Below, piece after piece: positions 1-6,448 of a stretch of 6,448 bases of DNA. The position numbers were made by a program, and so were the translations under genes. The stretch's first letter is position 1. Every line of letters begins with the position of its first letter. The stretch covers positions 1-6,448 of the forward strand of contig URCI01000082.1 in the NCBI GenBank assembly GCA_900546345.1, given 5' to 3'. The notes under the pieces are model-generated. The model was not told the origin of the DNA. It was given only the letters and a program-made list of their open reading frames with translations, and made no database searches. The DNA comes from an uncultured Prevotella sp. (lineage in GTDB: Bacteria > Bacteroidota > Bacteroidia > Bacteroidales > Bacteroidaceae).

Positions 1-13
1 ACATGGAGCCCAC

Positions 14-42
14 GTAGGGGCGGGGCTTGTGCCCGCCCTAAC
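14..42. repeat. REP-like GC-rich palindrome, copy 1
   Basis: The arms are GTAGGGGCGGG and GCCCGCCCTAAC, forming a stem with one bulged G and a short GCTTGT loop. The arms are identical to those of a second copy starting 62 bases further on. Palindromes of the GTAGGGGCG...CGCCC type are, from general knowledge, a common dispersed intergenic repeat in Bacteroidales. Function is unknown. It may extend an array beyond the left window edge. Confidence 0.65.
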
Positions 43-75
43 AGCGATACCAGCAATGCCACACGGGGAGACAGC

Positions 76-105
76 GTAGGGGCGGGCCCCTGTGCCCGCC
101 CTAAC
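76..105. repeat. REP-like GC-rich palindrome, copy 2
   Basis: This has the same arms as copy 1 (GTAGGGGCGGG and TGTGCCCGCCCTAAC), but the loop side differs, with CCCC in place of GCT. Conserved arms with a divergent loop suggest that the folded shape is what is maintained. The flanking sequences of the two copies do not match, so the copied unit is the palindrome itself and not a longer tandem duplication. Confidence 0.65.
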
Positions 106-146
106 CCCTGACTTTGCCACTGTGTGGCTAACTATATTTTTTATTT

Positions 147-208
147 TAAAGAAAATAGACGAAAATTACGCTGGGCATAAAATAGCGCCTGCGGCGCATA
201 ATCCCAGC
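147..208 (-). terminator. Possible terminator or structured 3' end of the peptidase transcript
   Basis: An interrupted palindrome lies 78 bases past the peptidase stop. The outer arms are GCTGGG (208-203 on the minus strand) and CCCAGC (175-170); the inner stem is GCGCC-GCA-GGCGC (197-185). The minus strand then becomes T-rich (ATTTTCGTCTATTTTCTTT, about 165-147), but without an uninterrupted T-run next to the stem. It could be the peptidase terminator; the weak U-tract and the internal loops make this uncertain. Confidence 0.4.
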
Positions 209-285
209 ACCGCCTTGGATGTCTCAACCTACAGTTCAAAGGCTTAGATCCAGTGAAGGACGAGTCAATGATCCTGCTAGAGTGG

Positions 286-1980
286 CTACTTGACCACTTT
301 CTGCGTCTTTTCACCCTGTCTGATAATAAACAACCCATGACCCGGGATGTCGTCGGAGCGATAAGCCGAGACCGTCGTCGTCAGCACCAGACGTCCGGAT
401 GCATCGTAGACACGGACTGTGCCGTCAGAGGGTTGCGGCTTGTTGACACGTACTGAAGAGATGCCCGTTGTCGGATTGAAAGTGACCGTGCCATCAGCGC
501 CATAGGCAAACACCGCACTGCTCTCCCCACCAGAGACACGGAAAAGAGTAGGCACCGTCTGCTTGTCGGACTGTGACGCGAGGCATACCTTATACGTTCC
601 CGCCTTGAGACCCAAGTCGTCTTTCAAGCTGAATTTTTGCAGTTCTACTTTTCCATCCTTTCCTCTCAGCGACATACCGTAACCATAACCGACCGTTCCC
701 GTCGTATGGTCGTTCACATCCAAGAGCTCTACGGCCGTCGTGTCGTTGCTCGTCTGGTTGATGAGGAGCAGCAGGATCTTGCCAGAGAAAGTCTGATAGT
801 CCATGTTATAAAGATTGGCCAGCTCCAGTGTCAGGCTGTCCTTTGCAGCAGACGAGTAAACGACCAGGCTGTCGGAGCACCACTGCGAGTGGTAGCTGTC
901 CTCGGTATCTGCCTCAGCATGGTTCTTCAATCCGATGACCATCTGCTGTCCCACATTGAAATGATACTTTAGGTTCGAGGCCAGGATCGTGTCGCCAGGA
1001 CTCAGGTCCGCAATGCTGTAGAAGCCATTAGCCGAACCGTTCCATCCCCAGTTGATATGCACCCGTCCATTGCCGTCCAGTCCATCAAAGATGAAAGCGT
1101 GACCACCGGCCACCGAGTCCGCACCGGTGTAGAGGATCGGGCGGCCGCTCGTGATCTCTTTGCTGATGATGTCCATCCATTCCGTGTCGCTGTAGAGAAA
1201 CCGGCTGAGCATGTTGACCGACAGCGAGTCGTAGCTGAAGTTCTTGACAAACGCAGCAGCCGCATCATTGGTGTAGGCTCCGCTGCCCGAATTGGAGTAT
1301 TGCATGTGCACGGCAGTACCCGCGTCGAACATCAGGTTGGCCACGGCTTGCTTACGCGCCTTGCTGAGGAAGACCGTCGAATTGTAATAGTCATCGACCA
1401 TCTTGTCCCATTCATAGGTGGTGTTGAAGCTGCGCGTCTCTGTCGTCCCCTCGTAGGTATAGGTGCAATTGGTACCCGTTCCGATAGCGGGATAGCCGTA
1501 ATAGTACATGATCTGCGCCATGGCCGTGGCCACACAGCCGGTGACTGCCGGGCAGGCATCGCTGTAGGGCGACTCCTGTCCCCAAAGTGCTTTGACGAGA
1601 TAAGTGCCGTCGCCCGTGGCGTGTGTCGATGGGACATAGTCCGACTGATAGCCGCGCCGCATCGAGGCCGAGATCTGAGCCATCCACCAGCAAAAGTCGG
1701 TGGGGAGATGCTCAGCGTCGAAAGGCGCGTCGGAATAGCCCAGCACTGGCGTGAACTGCGTGTCCTTGCTCACGACGACAAAGGCTTTGTCATTGCCGTA
1801 GATGGTGAGCATGTCGGCAGCATACATCTGCTTCACCTCATCGGCGGACTGGCTGCGTGTGGCAGCGGACAAGCCCAACTGACTCAGTGCGATTTGCTTC
1901 ATCTCTCCAGCAGTGCGCTCTCTGGCTTGCAAGGAAAAAGCAAGCGAGAGTGAAAAAAGCAGGAAATAGATCTTTCTCAT
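286..1980 (-). CDS. Secreted C10-family (streptopain/interpain-like) cysteine peptidase with T9SS C-terminal domain
   Basis: This 564-residue extracellular protease is of the papain-like family that includes SpeB of Streptococcus and interpain A of Prevotella intermedia. A signal peptide (1-19, cleavage probably after SLQA) fixes the start. Residues about 20-115 resemble the Spi-like inhibitory propeptide. The catalytic domain spans about 125-350: WGQESPY with Gln135 as likely oxyanion residue, nucleophile Cys149 in TGCVATAMAQ, catalytic His294 in AGGHAFIFDG, and the HINWGWNG tryptophan motif (308-315). All expected active-site residues are present, so it should be active. Residues about 355-500 form an unassigned, probably beta-rich region. 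The end is a type IX secretion sorting domain: VRVYDASGRLV (522-532) and GLFIIRQGEKTQKVVK (549-564). The protein should be exported by Sec and then T9SS, and either anchored to surface lipopolysaccharide or released. It follows susD by 77 bases across a strong terminator. No Shine-Dalgarno or promoter is apparent. Substrate is unknown. Confidence 0.93.
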   Translation of the reverse strand: MRKIYFLLFSLSLAFSLQARERTAGEMKQIALSQLGLSAATRSQSADEVKQMYAADMLTIYGNDKAFVVVSKDTQFTPVLGYSDAPFDAEHLPTDFCWWMAQISASMRRGYQSDYVPSTHATGDGTYLVKALWGQESPYSDACPAVTGCVATAMAQIMYYYGYPAIGTGTNCTYTYEGTTETRSFNTTYEWDKMVDDYYNSTVFLSKARKQAVANLMFDAGTAVHMQYSNSGSGAYTNDAAAAFVKNFSYDSLSVNMLSRFLYSDTEWMDIISKEITSGRPILYTGADSVAGGHAFIFDGLDGNGRVHINWGWNGSANGFYSIADLSPGDTILASNLKYHFNVGQQMVIGLKNHAEADTEDSYHSQWCSDSLVVYSSAAKDSLTLELANLYNMDYQTFSGKILLLLINQTSNDTTAVELLDVNDHTTGTVGYGYGMSLRGKDGKVELQKFSLKDDLGLKAGTYKVCLASQSDKQTVPTLFRVSGGESSAVFAYGADGTVTFNPTTGISSVRVNKPQPSDGTVRVYDASGRLVLTTTVSAYRSDDIPGHGLFIIRQGEKTQKVVK

Positions 1981-1993
1981 AATTGGTCAATTT

Positions 1994-2039
1994 AAAACAA
2001 AAAAGGGCACGCAGAGGCAATAGCCCACTGCGTGCCCCT
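1994..2039 (-). terminator. Rho-independent terminator after susD
   Basis: Read on the minus strand, GGGCACGCAG (2037-2028) pairs perfectly with CTGCGTGCCC (2014-2005). A G-U and an A-U pair can extend the stem to 2039. The 13-base loop can add a small GGC/GCC stem. TTTTTTGTTTT follows directly at 2004-1994. The U-tract exists only in the minus direction, so it terminates the susCD transcript. It sits 18 bases after the susD stop, and only 13 bases separate the end of the T-tract from the peptidase start codon. Confidence 0.9.
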
Positions 2040-2057
2040 ATTGTGGAGTTGCGGAAA

Positions 2058-3620
2058 TTAATATCCCGGATTCTGTACGAGGTTGTCGTTGATCTGACGG
2101 TCATGTGACGGGATCGGCCACTGCCAGTGCGGATCATCAGCAGGGAAGCTCTTGCTAGCGTAAGCAGAGCCGTCGCCAGTGGTGTAGATGACTTCATCCT
2201 TCACTGCACCCGGCTGAGCGGCACGGCCGTTGAAGCCCGTGTGCCAACGCTTCAGACAAGAGAAGCGCAGACCCTCACCGATGGTCTCCTTGAACCACTC
2301 GTTGTGGATGTTCTCGGCTGTTGCCTCTGTAGCCTCAGCACCGCGTGAAGTCTGGAGCTCGTTGAGGATCTCCTTTGCCTCATCGGTCTTGCCAAGGTTG
2401 TAATCAGCCTCAGCAGCAATGAGGTACATCTCGCTGATCAGCAACGGCTTCGGCAGCTGACGGGCGTTGGGTGTGGAAGAGGAAGACAGCTCTGGATTGC
2501 CCAGGTACTTGTTGAAAGTATAGAATTTCTGGAAAGACAAGCCTGTGTTGAACAGACAAGCATGATATTTGCCATCAAGATACCAATAGCCATCAGAGAA
2601 CCACATGCCACGCAGATCCTTGTCGCCATAGAGGTCCAATACCTTCTGAGAAGGCAAGAAGTAAGGATCGAGATAGATCGCACTGATTCCGTACTGAGTC
2701 AGTGCAGAATAGCTGTCACAACGTGTATAGTAAGTATTGGTACCCGTACCATTCTCAGTCAGTGATCCCGGCATCTGCATGATGGGTTCAGAGCCCTTGT
2801 CAAGCTGCCACTCGTTGTACATCTCTCTTGCAGTAGAAGAGAGCTTGTAACCTGCGGCAGAGTTCAGCACCTTGATGGCGCTGGCGGCTGCGTTGGTATA
2901 GTCCTCGGTGTCGATGTAGTAGCGGGCATAGAGAGCGTTGACAGCATCGATGGTAGGACGCTGGGAGCGAACGGCACCGGCAACGCCTGTCAGCAGAGTA
3001 GCGGCAGAGTCGAGGTCGGCCTTGATCTGACCGTACACCTCAGCCACCGTAGCACGGGCAGGCTTAGCCTCCTGATCGTAGTGCAGCACCAAAGGCACAC
3101 AGAGGTCGGATTTGGCTGTCTTAGGATCATAGTCCTTGCCAAAGTGACGGGCCAACTGCAGGTAAGCAAAGGCACGATAGAAAAATGCCTCACCCTTGGC
3201 GGTGTTCTTGGCCGTGACGCTGGAAGCAGCCGTAGGATAGTATTTGTTGGCCTCGTCAATGAAGATGTTGTAATCATTGATGGCGCCGTACTCACCGGAC
3301 CAGAAGCTGGCAATGTCGTCGTTGCTGTCGGTGAAATCGACATCGGTGCGGTGCACGGGGCCATAGTTATTGCCATAGTCGATGGTGGCGTTGAAACCGT
3401 CGCACATCACCTCGTCGATCATCGAGTAAGTGCCATAGAGGGTCGAACGGAACGAAGTGGCGATACCGTTGCGATAATACGTCAACAGGTTGTCGGTGGT
3501 GATCAAGTGATCGCCATCCTTGATCGTGATGGATGTCGTCGGTTCTTCATCCATGTTGCAGGAAGACAGGGTGAGAGCACCCAGTCCCGCAAACATGACA
3601 TACTTAAATATATTTTTCAT
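2058..3620 (-). CDS. SusD/RagB-family nutrient-binding outer membrane lipoprotein
   Basis: This intact 520-residue protein is the surface ligand-binding partner of the SusC barrel encoded 30 bases upstream. The N-terminus has a lysine, a hydrophobic stretch and a lipobox ending LSSC, so Cys21 should be lipidated. The acidic CNMDEEP after it resembles the export signal that sends Bacteroidota lipoproteins to the cell surface. The helical TPR-like region includes AKGEAFFYRAFAYLQLARHFG (about 141-161) and the repeats after it. The C-terminal RagB/SusD domain shows LPKPLLISEMYLIAAEADYN (about 389-408), KETIGEGLRFSCLKRW (about 444-459) and the signature ending WPIPSHDRQINDNLVQNPGY. The length is normal for the family. 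The start is fixed by the signal peptide. Upstream is only a weak TAGGA-like site in an A/T-rich leader, usual for this phylum. The ligand is not evident; RagB-like peptide binding and glycan binding both remain possible. Its partner gene is broken in this sequence. Confidence 0.95.
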   Translation of the reverse strand: MKNIFKYVMFAGLGALTLSSCNMDEEPTTSITIKDGDHLITTDNLLTYYRNGIATSFRSTLYGTYSMIDEVMCDGFNATIDYGNNYGPVHRTDVDFTDSNDDIASFWSGEYGAINDYNIFIDEANKYYPTAASSVTAKNTAKGEAFFYRAFAYLQLARHFGKDYDPKTAKSDLCVPLVLHYDQEAKPARATVAEVYGQIKADLDSAATLLTGVAGAVRSQRPTIDAVNALYARYYIDTEDYTNAAASAIKVLNSAAGYKLSSTAREMYNEWQLDKGSEPIMQMPGSLTENGTGTNTYYTRCDSYSALTQYGISAIYLDPYFLPSQKVLDLYGDKDLRGMWFSDGYWYLDGKYHACLFNTGLSFQKFYTFNKYLGNPELSSSSTPNARQLPKPLLISEMYLIAAEADYNLGKTDEAKEILNELQTSRGAEATEATAENIHNEWFKETIGEGLRFSCLKRWHTGFNGRAAQPGAVKDEVIYTTGDGSAYASKSFPADDPHWQWPIPSHDRQINDNLVQNPGY

Positions 3621-3650
3621 ATGAATCCTAAATTTACTAACTGTGAGTGA

Positions 3651-5771
3651 TTAGAATGTCAGAGACAGACCAAAGAGATACTGCTTGGTGTTGCCTGCAA
3701 CTCCATAGGTCAGGTTGGAGTCTACCTCCGGGTCGATACCATCGTAACCGGTGATGGTGAAGAGGTTGCGGGCCGTGAAGGAAACGTTCACGCCATGGAG
3801 TACGTTCTGGAAGGCCAGCCACTTCTTCGGCAGATCGTAGCCGACGACCAGGTTCTTCAGACGCAGGAACGAAGCGTTCTCCAACAAGTGGGTATCGAAC
3901 TGTAGCACATGGCCATCGCCCCATGCCGGATACTTGGCGTTGGGATTCTCTGCAGTCCAGAAGTCCTGCACATCCTTGCGCTGGTTGTAGGAAGTACCCA
4001 CCACGTTGGGGTTGTCATAGAAGTAAGCATCGTTGTTGACCATGTACTTGCCCAAGGTGTAGGAGAAGTCGGCCGTCACGTAGATGCCTTTCCAACCGCC
4101 GCTGAAACTGAAGCCACCATTGACAGGAGCGTAGCGCTTTTTGCCGGAGTTTTGGGTCAGCTCAGCCTCCGAAAAATCCTTTGTGGTCTCTTTCTTGGTG
4201 GTCTTGTCTACGTTGTCACCGGCCTTGTACCACATCGGGGCACCGTCGGCAGGATCCACACCGGCATAGATAGGCAGATAGTACTGGACAGGGTTGCCTA
4301 CGACATAAGCCACCAGCGTGTTGGCGATGACATAGCGGTTGCGGCCCTGGAAGAGCTCTGTGATCTTCTGCGAGTTGTAGTTGAACGTGGTGTTGAAGTT
4401 CAGATAATAGTCCTTGCCCTTGAGGATGTCGACACCGAGCGTCAGGTCGATACCCTTGTTCTGCAGTCCACCCACATTAGTAGCAACAGAAGAGAAACCG
4501 GTGGTGTAAGGATAAGGCACGGCCATCAGCATGTCTGAGGTCTTACGCACATAGTAAGACACGTCGAAGTTGAAGCGGTCCCACAGTCTGCCGGCCACGC
4601 CGATGGTGAAGGTCTTCTGCTTCTCCCAGGTCAGGTTGTTGTTCTCGGGCTGAGAGAACACGAGTGCAGCACCCTCGTTGTAGAAGGTGGAAGGAGAAAC
4701 AAGTGCCAGAGAGGCATAGTTGCCGATGCCGGCGTTGCCCTGCGTACCATAGTTGACTTTGAAGTCCAGAGAGTTGACCCACTTCACAGGAGCCATGAAG
4801 GCTTCGTTCTTGATCTTCCACAGACCACCGATCGACCAGAAGGTAGCGTTGCGGTTGTCCTTACCGAAGCGTGAGCTGGCATCGTTACGCAGTGAAGCGT
4901 CAAGGAAGTAGCGGTCGCCATAGTTATAGTCGATACGGCCGAAGAAAGAGAGGAACTTGCTCGTGGAGGCCGACTCGCTCATTCTGTAGGAGCTCTGACG
5001 TCCGTTCTGCAGGTTCATCAAGCGGTCATCGTACTGACCGGTAGAACTGGCTGTGTAGTAGTCGCTGTCGATGATACGGCCTTCCTCACCGGCCAGGACC
5101 GTGAAGTGATGATCCTGAGCCACATCGAAGCTATACTCGATGGTGTTGGTGTTGATGTGTGAGTAAGCATACGTTGTACCCTTGCTTCTTGCACCGGAAC
5201 CATTGGAAGGGGCATAAGAAGGATAGCGCATGTAGTTCTCACGATAGAAATAGAGGTCGGTACCCACGACAGACTTGATGTGCAGGTTTCTGATCGGGTT
5301 GATGTCGATATAGGCATTGCCGTTGAGACCATAGCGCGAGAGGATGTCCGGCGTATTGGCCACCGAATAGTTTGGATTGTAGAGTCCAAATGGGTAGCGC
5401 TGCTCATAAGTCTCGCCGGTCTTGGGGTCGAAATCAGTGTAGATCGGGTTCAGCAGGTAAGACAGACCGCCGGAGACATAGTGAGAGGTGCCTGAAGAGT
5501 TACCCCAGTTTGCATTGGATGTCTGCTTGCTGTAGTTGACATTGCTGTTGATACCGAAGCTCAACCATTTAAATGGTTTGGCGTCAATCTTGGTACGGAG
5601 GTTGAACTTGTCGTAGTAGTTGCCGACCTCAGTACCTTTCTGATGGAACTGAGAGCCGCTGACCAGGTAAGCCATGCGATCGCTGCCACCCTGGAGGGTG
5701 ATGTCGTTCTGGGTCTGCGGCGTATTGAAGTTCTGGAAGATGTTGTACCACTTGGTGCTGTACTTCGGCAT
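3651..5771 (-). CDS. SusC-like C-terminal fragment: TonB-dependent receptor beta-barrel
   Basis: This is the 706-codon downstream part of the interrupted transporter, counted from the first ATG after the TAG. That ATG (MPKYSTKW) is simply an internal methionine: the same frame continues 18 codons upstream to the stop, and there is no signal peptide. The sequence is an outer-membrane barrel with alternating, aromatic-rich strands. Near the start is QNDITLQGGSDRMAYLVSGS, the usual first barrel strands of SusC proteins. Near the end are ASFLRLKNLVVGYDLPK (633-649) and ARNLFTITGYDGIDPEV (667-683), both highly characteristic of SusC/RagA C-termini, and a terminal phenylalanine as expected for barrel assembly. 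Without export signal or plug, independent translation could not give a working transporter. The stop is TAA, 30 bases before the susD start. Confidence 0.85.
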   Translation of the reverse strand: MPKYSTKWYNIFQNFNTPQTQNDITLQGGSDRMAYLVSGSQFHQKGTEVGNYYDKFNLRTKIDAKPFKWLSFGINSNVNYSKQTSNANWGNSSGTSHYVSGGLSYLLNPIYTDFDPKTGETYEQRYPFGLYNPNYSVANTPDILSRYGLNGNAYIDINPIRNLHIKSVVGTDLYFYRENYMRYPSYAPSNGSGARSKGTTYAYSHINTNTIEYSFDVAQDHHFTVLAGEEGRIIDSDYYTASSTGQYDDRLMNLQNGRQSSYRMSESASTSKFLSFFGRIDYNYGDRYFLDASLRNDASSRFGKDNRNATFWSIGGLWKIKNEAFMAPVKWVNSLDFKVNYGTQGNAGIGNYASLALVSPSTFYNEGAALVFSQPENNNLTWEKQKTFTIGVAGRLWDRFNFDVSYYVRKTSDMLMAVPYPYTTGFSSVATNVGGLQNKGIDLTLGVDILKGKDYYLNFNTTFNYNSQKITELFQGRNRYVIANTLVAYVVGNPVQYYLPIYAGVDPADGAPMWYKAGDNVDKTTKKETTKDFSEAELTQNSGKKRYAPVNGGFSFSGGWKGIYVTADFSYTLGKYMVNNDAYFYDNPNVVGTSYNQRKDVQDFWTAENPNAKYPAWGDGHVLQFDTHLLENASFLRLKNLVVGYDLPKKWLAFQNVLHGVNVSFTARNLFTITGYDGIDPEVDSNLTYGVAGNTKQYLFGLSLTF

Positions 5772-5825
5772 GCCGTTTTCATCGAGATAGTTGGCATATT
5801 TGGTCTGAAGGCTCTTTGTAGAAGA

Positions 5826-5828
5826 CTA
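5826..5828 (-). other. In-frame amber stop codon inside susC
   Basis: The plus strand reads cta, which is TAG on the coding strand. It lies between GTCAACAGTGGA (VNSG) and TCTTCTACAAAG (SSTK). Both sides are in the same frame and both read as SusC sequence, so this is a point nonsense codon or base-call error and not an indel. A Tyr codon (TAT or TAC) would need one changed base, as would CAG, TTG or TGG. Which residue belongs here cannot be decided without homologues. Confidence 0.9.
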
Positions 5829-6448
5829 TCCACTGTTGACCCAGAAGTTATACAGCTCGGTGCTGTTCATCATGTCCTCATAGAAGCCTTTGTTGGCCAA
5901 CGTGTTCCAACCATATTGTGTGCGATAGGTCACACTGGCTCTAGAGTTGAACTCACCGCCCTTGGTGGTGACATAGATGACACCATTGGCAGCCTGTGAA
6001 CCATAGATAGAGGTAGAGGAAGCGTCCTTCAACACGGTGACGCTCTTGATATCGTTAGGGTTCATGGCCATCACGGCAGTAGAAGTGGAGGGCACACCGT
6101 CGATAACATACAAAGGTGTGGAGCTTGCGCCCAAAGAACCGATACCATGGATGTTGATGCTGACAGAGTTGTCACCGGCCTCACCAGAAGAGTTGAGGAC
6201 ATTCAGACCGGCTACCTGGCCCTGCAGGTTGTCGAGGACTGAAGCAGAAGGCGCGGAGTTGACCTTCTCGGCCTTCACATTGCCCACTGTACCTGTGATG
6301 GTTCCCAACTTGCGCGCGGAACCGTAACCCACGACAACCAGCTCATCGAGCGTCTTGCTGTCGCTGACCAAAACCACCTTCATGTTTCCGCCGGCCTTCA
6401 CGGTCTGCGGTTTCATGCCAAGGTAGGTGATGACCAGCTTGGCGCCTG
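5826..6448 (-). CDS. SusC-like N-terminal fragment: end of regulatory-like domain plus TonB plug (5' partial)
   Basis: This is the upstream part of the interrupted transporter. The frame is open to the window edge, and the codons before the first ATG (6416-6414) encode GAKLVITYLG, the last strand of a carboxypeptidase-regulatory-like domain. That ATG is therefore an internal methionine and the real start lies outside the window. Counting from it, LDELVVVGYG (about residues 23-32) is the conserved SusC segment before the plug. The plug follows, with VLDNLQGQVAGLNV (60-73), the hallmark PLYVIDGVP (101-109) and IKSVTVLKDASSTSIYGSQA ending in a TTKGG strand (about 123-154). The fragment ends at NFWVNSG followed by TAG. 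A plug without its barrel would not be expected to transport anything. Family assignment is secure; whether this fragment is ever made as a separate protein is unknown. Confidence 0.85.
   Translation of the reverse strand, partial: GAKLVITYLGMKPQTVKAGGNMKVVLVSDSKTLDELVVVGYGSARKLGTITGTVGNVKAEKVNSAPSASVLDNLQGQVAGLNVLNSSGEAGDNSVSINIHGIGSLGASSTPLYVIDGVPSTSTAVMAMNPNDIKSVTVLKDASSTSIYGSQAANGVIYVTTKGGEFNSRASVTYRTQYGWNTLANKGFYEDMMNSTELYNFWVNSG

Larger units (their letters stand above)
3651..6448 (-). pseudogene. SusC/RagA-family TonB-linked outer membrane transporter, interrupted by an in-frame TAG and cut by the window edge
   Basis: Reading 6446 to 3654 in one frame gives 930 sense codons plus a single TAG at 5828-5826. 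The 206 codons before the TAG encode the end of an N-terminal carboxypeptidase-regulatory-like domain, the LDELVVVGYG segment and the plug. The 724 codons after it encode the beta-barrel and a normal SusC end (SLTF, TAA stop). Codons between the TAG and the next methionine (SSTKSLQTKYANYLDENG) read as ordinary SusC sequence, so nothing is shifted or missing. SusC proteins are usually about 1000 residues or a little more, which fits 930 visible plus a missing signal peptide and most of the first domain. An intact protein would import oligosaccharides or peptides across the outer membrane, powered by TonB, with the SusD encoded next. As read, the gene is broken unless the stop is a sequencing error or is suppressed. 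Confidence 0.85.

Noticed and set aside
116..143. Plus-strand hairpin GCCAC-TGT-GTGGC followed by T-rich sequence, as a terminator
   Set aside because: The stem is only 5 bp, the T-run starts about nine bases after it, and no plus-strand gene is visible to terminate.
253..456. Short plus-strand open frame over the peptidase 3' end
   Set aside because: It overlaps the conserved T9SS C-terminal domain of the minus-strand peptidase and has no recognisable features.
1057..1953. 298-codon open frame on the plus strand, opposite the peptidase gene
   Set aside because: The translation is low-complexity in style (many R, V, H, G), has no recognisable domain or signal, and lies wholly inside a confident minus-strand gene. 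It is a shadow of codon bias.
3081..3650. 189-codon open frame on the plus strand, opposite the start of susD
   Set aside because: It overlaps the confident SusD signal peptide and N-terminal domain and shows no family features of its own.
3909..4538. 209-codon open frame on the plus strand, opposite the SusC barrel
   Set aside because: It has no motif, and the opposite strand is unmistakable SusC sequence. It is a shadow frame.
5771..5828. Reinitiation at the ATG (5771-5769) giving a separate barrel gene
   Set aside because: The 18 codons between the TAG and this ATG already read as SusC sequence, there is no signal peptide after the ATG, and no clear ribosome site precedes it. The sequence supports one interrupted gene, not two.
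6414..6416. ATG at 6416 as the true susC start
   Set aside because: The open frame continues to the window edge and encodes the last strand of the usual N-terminal domain, and no signal peptide follows the ATG.

Overview
The window reads as a piece of a Bacteroidota chromosome, most likely Prevotellaceae or a close relative. The evidence is a SusC/SusD (RagA/RagB-type) outer-membrane uptake pair, a secreted C10 cysteine peptidase with a type IX secretion C-terminal domain, start codons without good Shine-Dalgarno sequences, and moderate GC content. Genus and species cannot be fixed from the sequence alone. All real genes are on the minus strand, so transcription runs from position 6448 towards position 1.

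Layout in transcription order. (1) 6448-3651 is a susC/ragA-like TonB-dependent transporter gene. Its 5' end lies outside the window, and an in-frame amber codon (TAG, 5828-5826) splits it into a plug-domain fragment and a barrel fragment. The frame is unchanged on both sides, so this is one nonsense codon and not a frameshift. (2) 3620-2058, after a 30-base gap, is an intact susD/ragB-like surface lipoprotein. (3) 2039-1994 is a strong intrinsic terminator for the susCD transcript. (4) 1980-286 is a 564-residue C10 (streptopain/interpain family) peptidase with signal peptide, Spi-like propeptide, catalytic domain and T9SS sorting domain. Its start codon lies only 13 bases after the terminator's T-tract. 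(5) 285-1 is non-coding. It holds a hairpin that may end the peptidase transcript and two copies of a GC-rich REP-like palindrome.

Functionally, SusC and SusD normally form a lidded outer-membrane importer, with SusD binding ligand and closing over the SusC barrel. A surface or secreted cysteine peptidase directly downstream makes peptide uptake (as in RagAB of Porphyromonas gingivalis) a reasonable alternative to glycan uptake; no glycoside hydrolase is visible here. This is inference, and the terminator shows that the peptidase is not simply co-transcribed. I see no tRNA, rRNA, CRISPR array, insertion sequence or phage gene. The main anomaly is the premature stop in susC. I did not find an evident new system.
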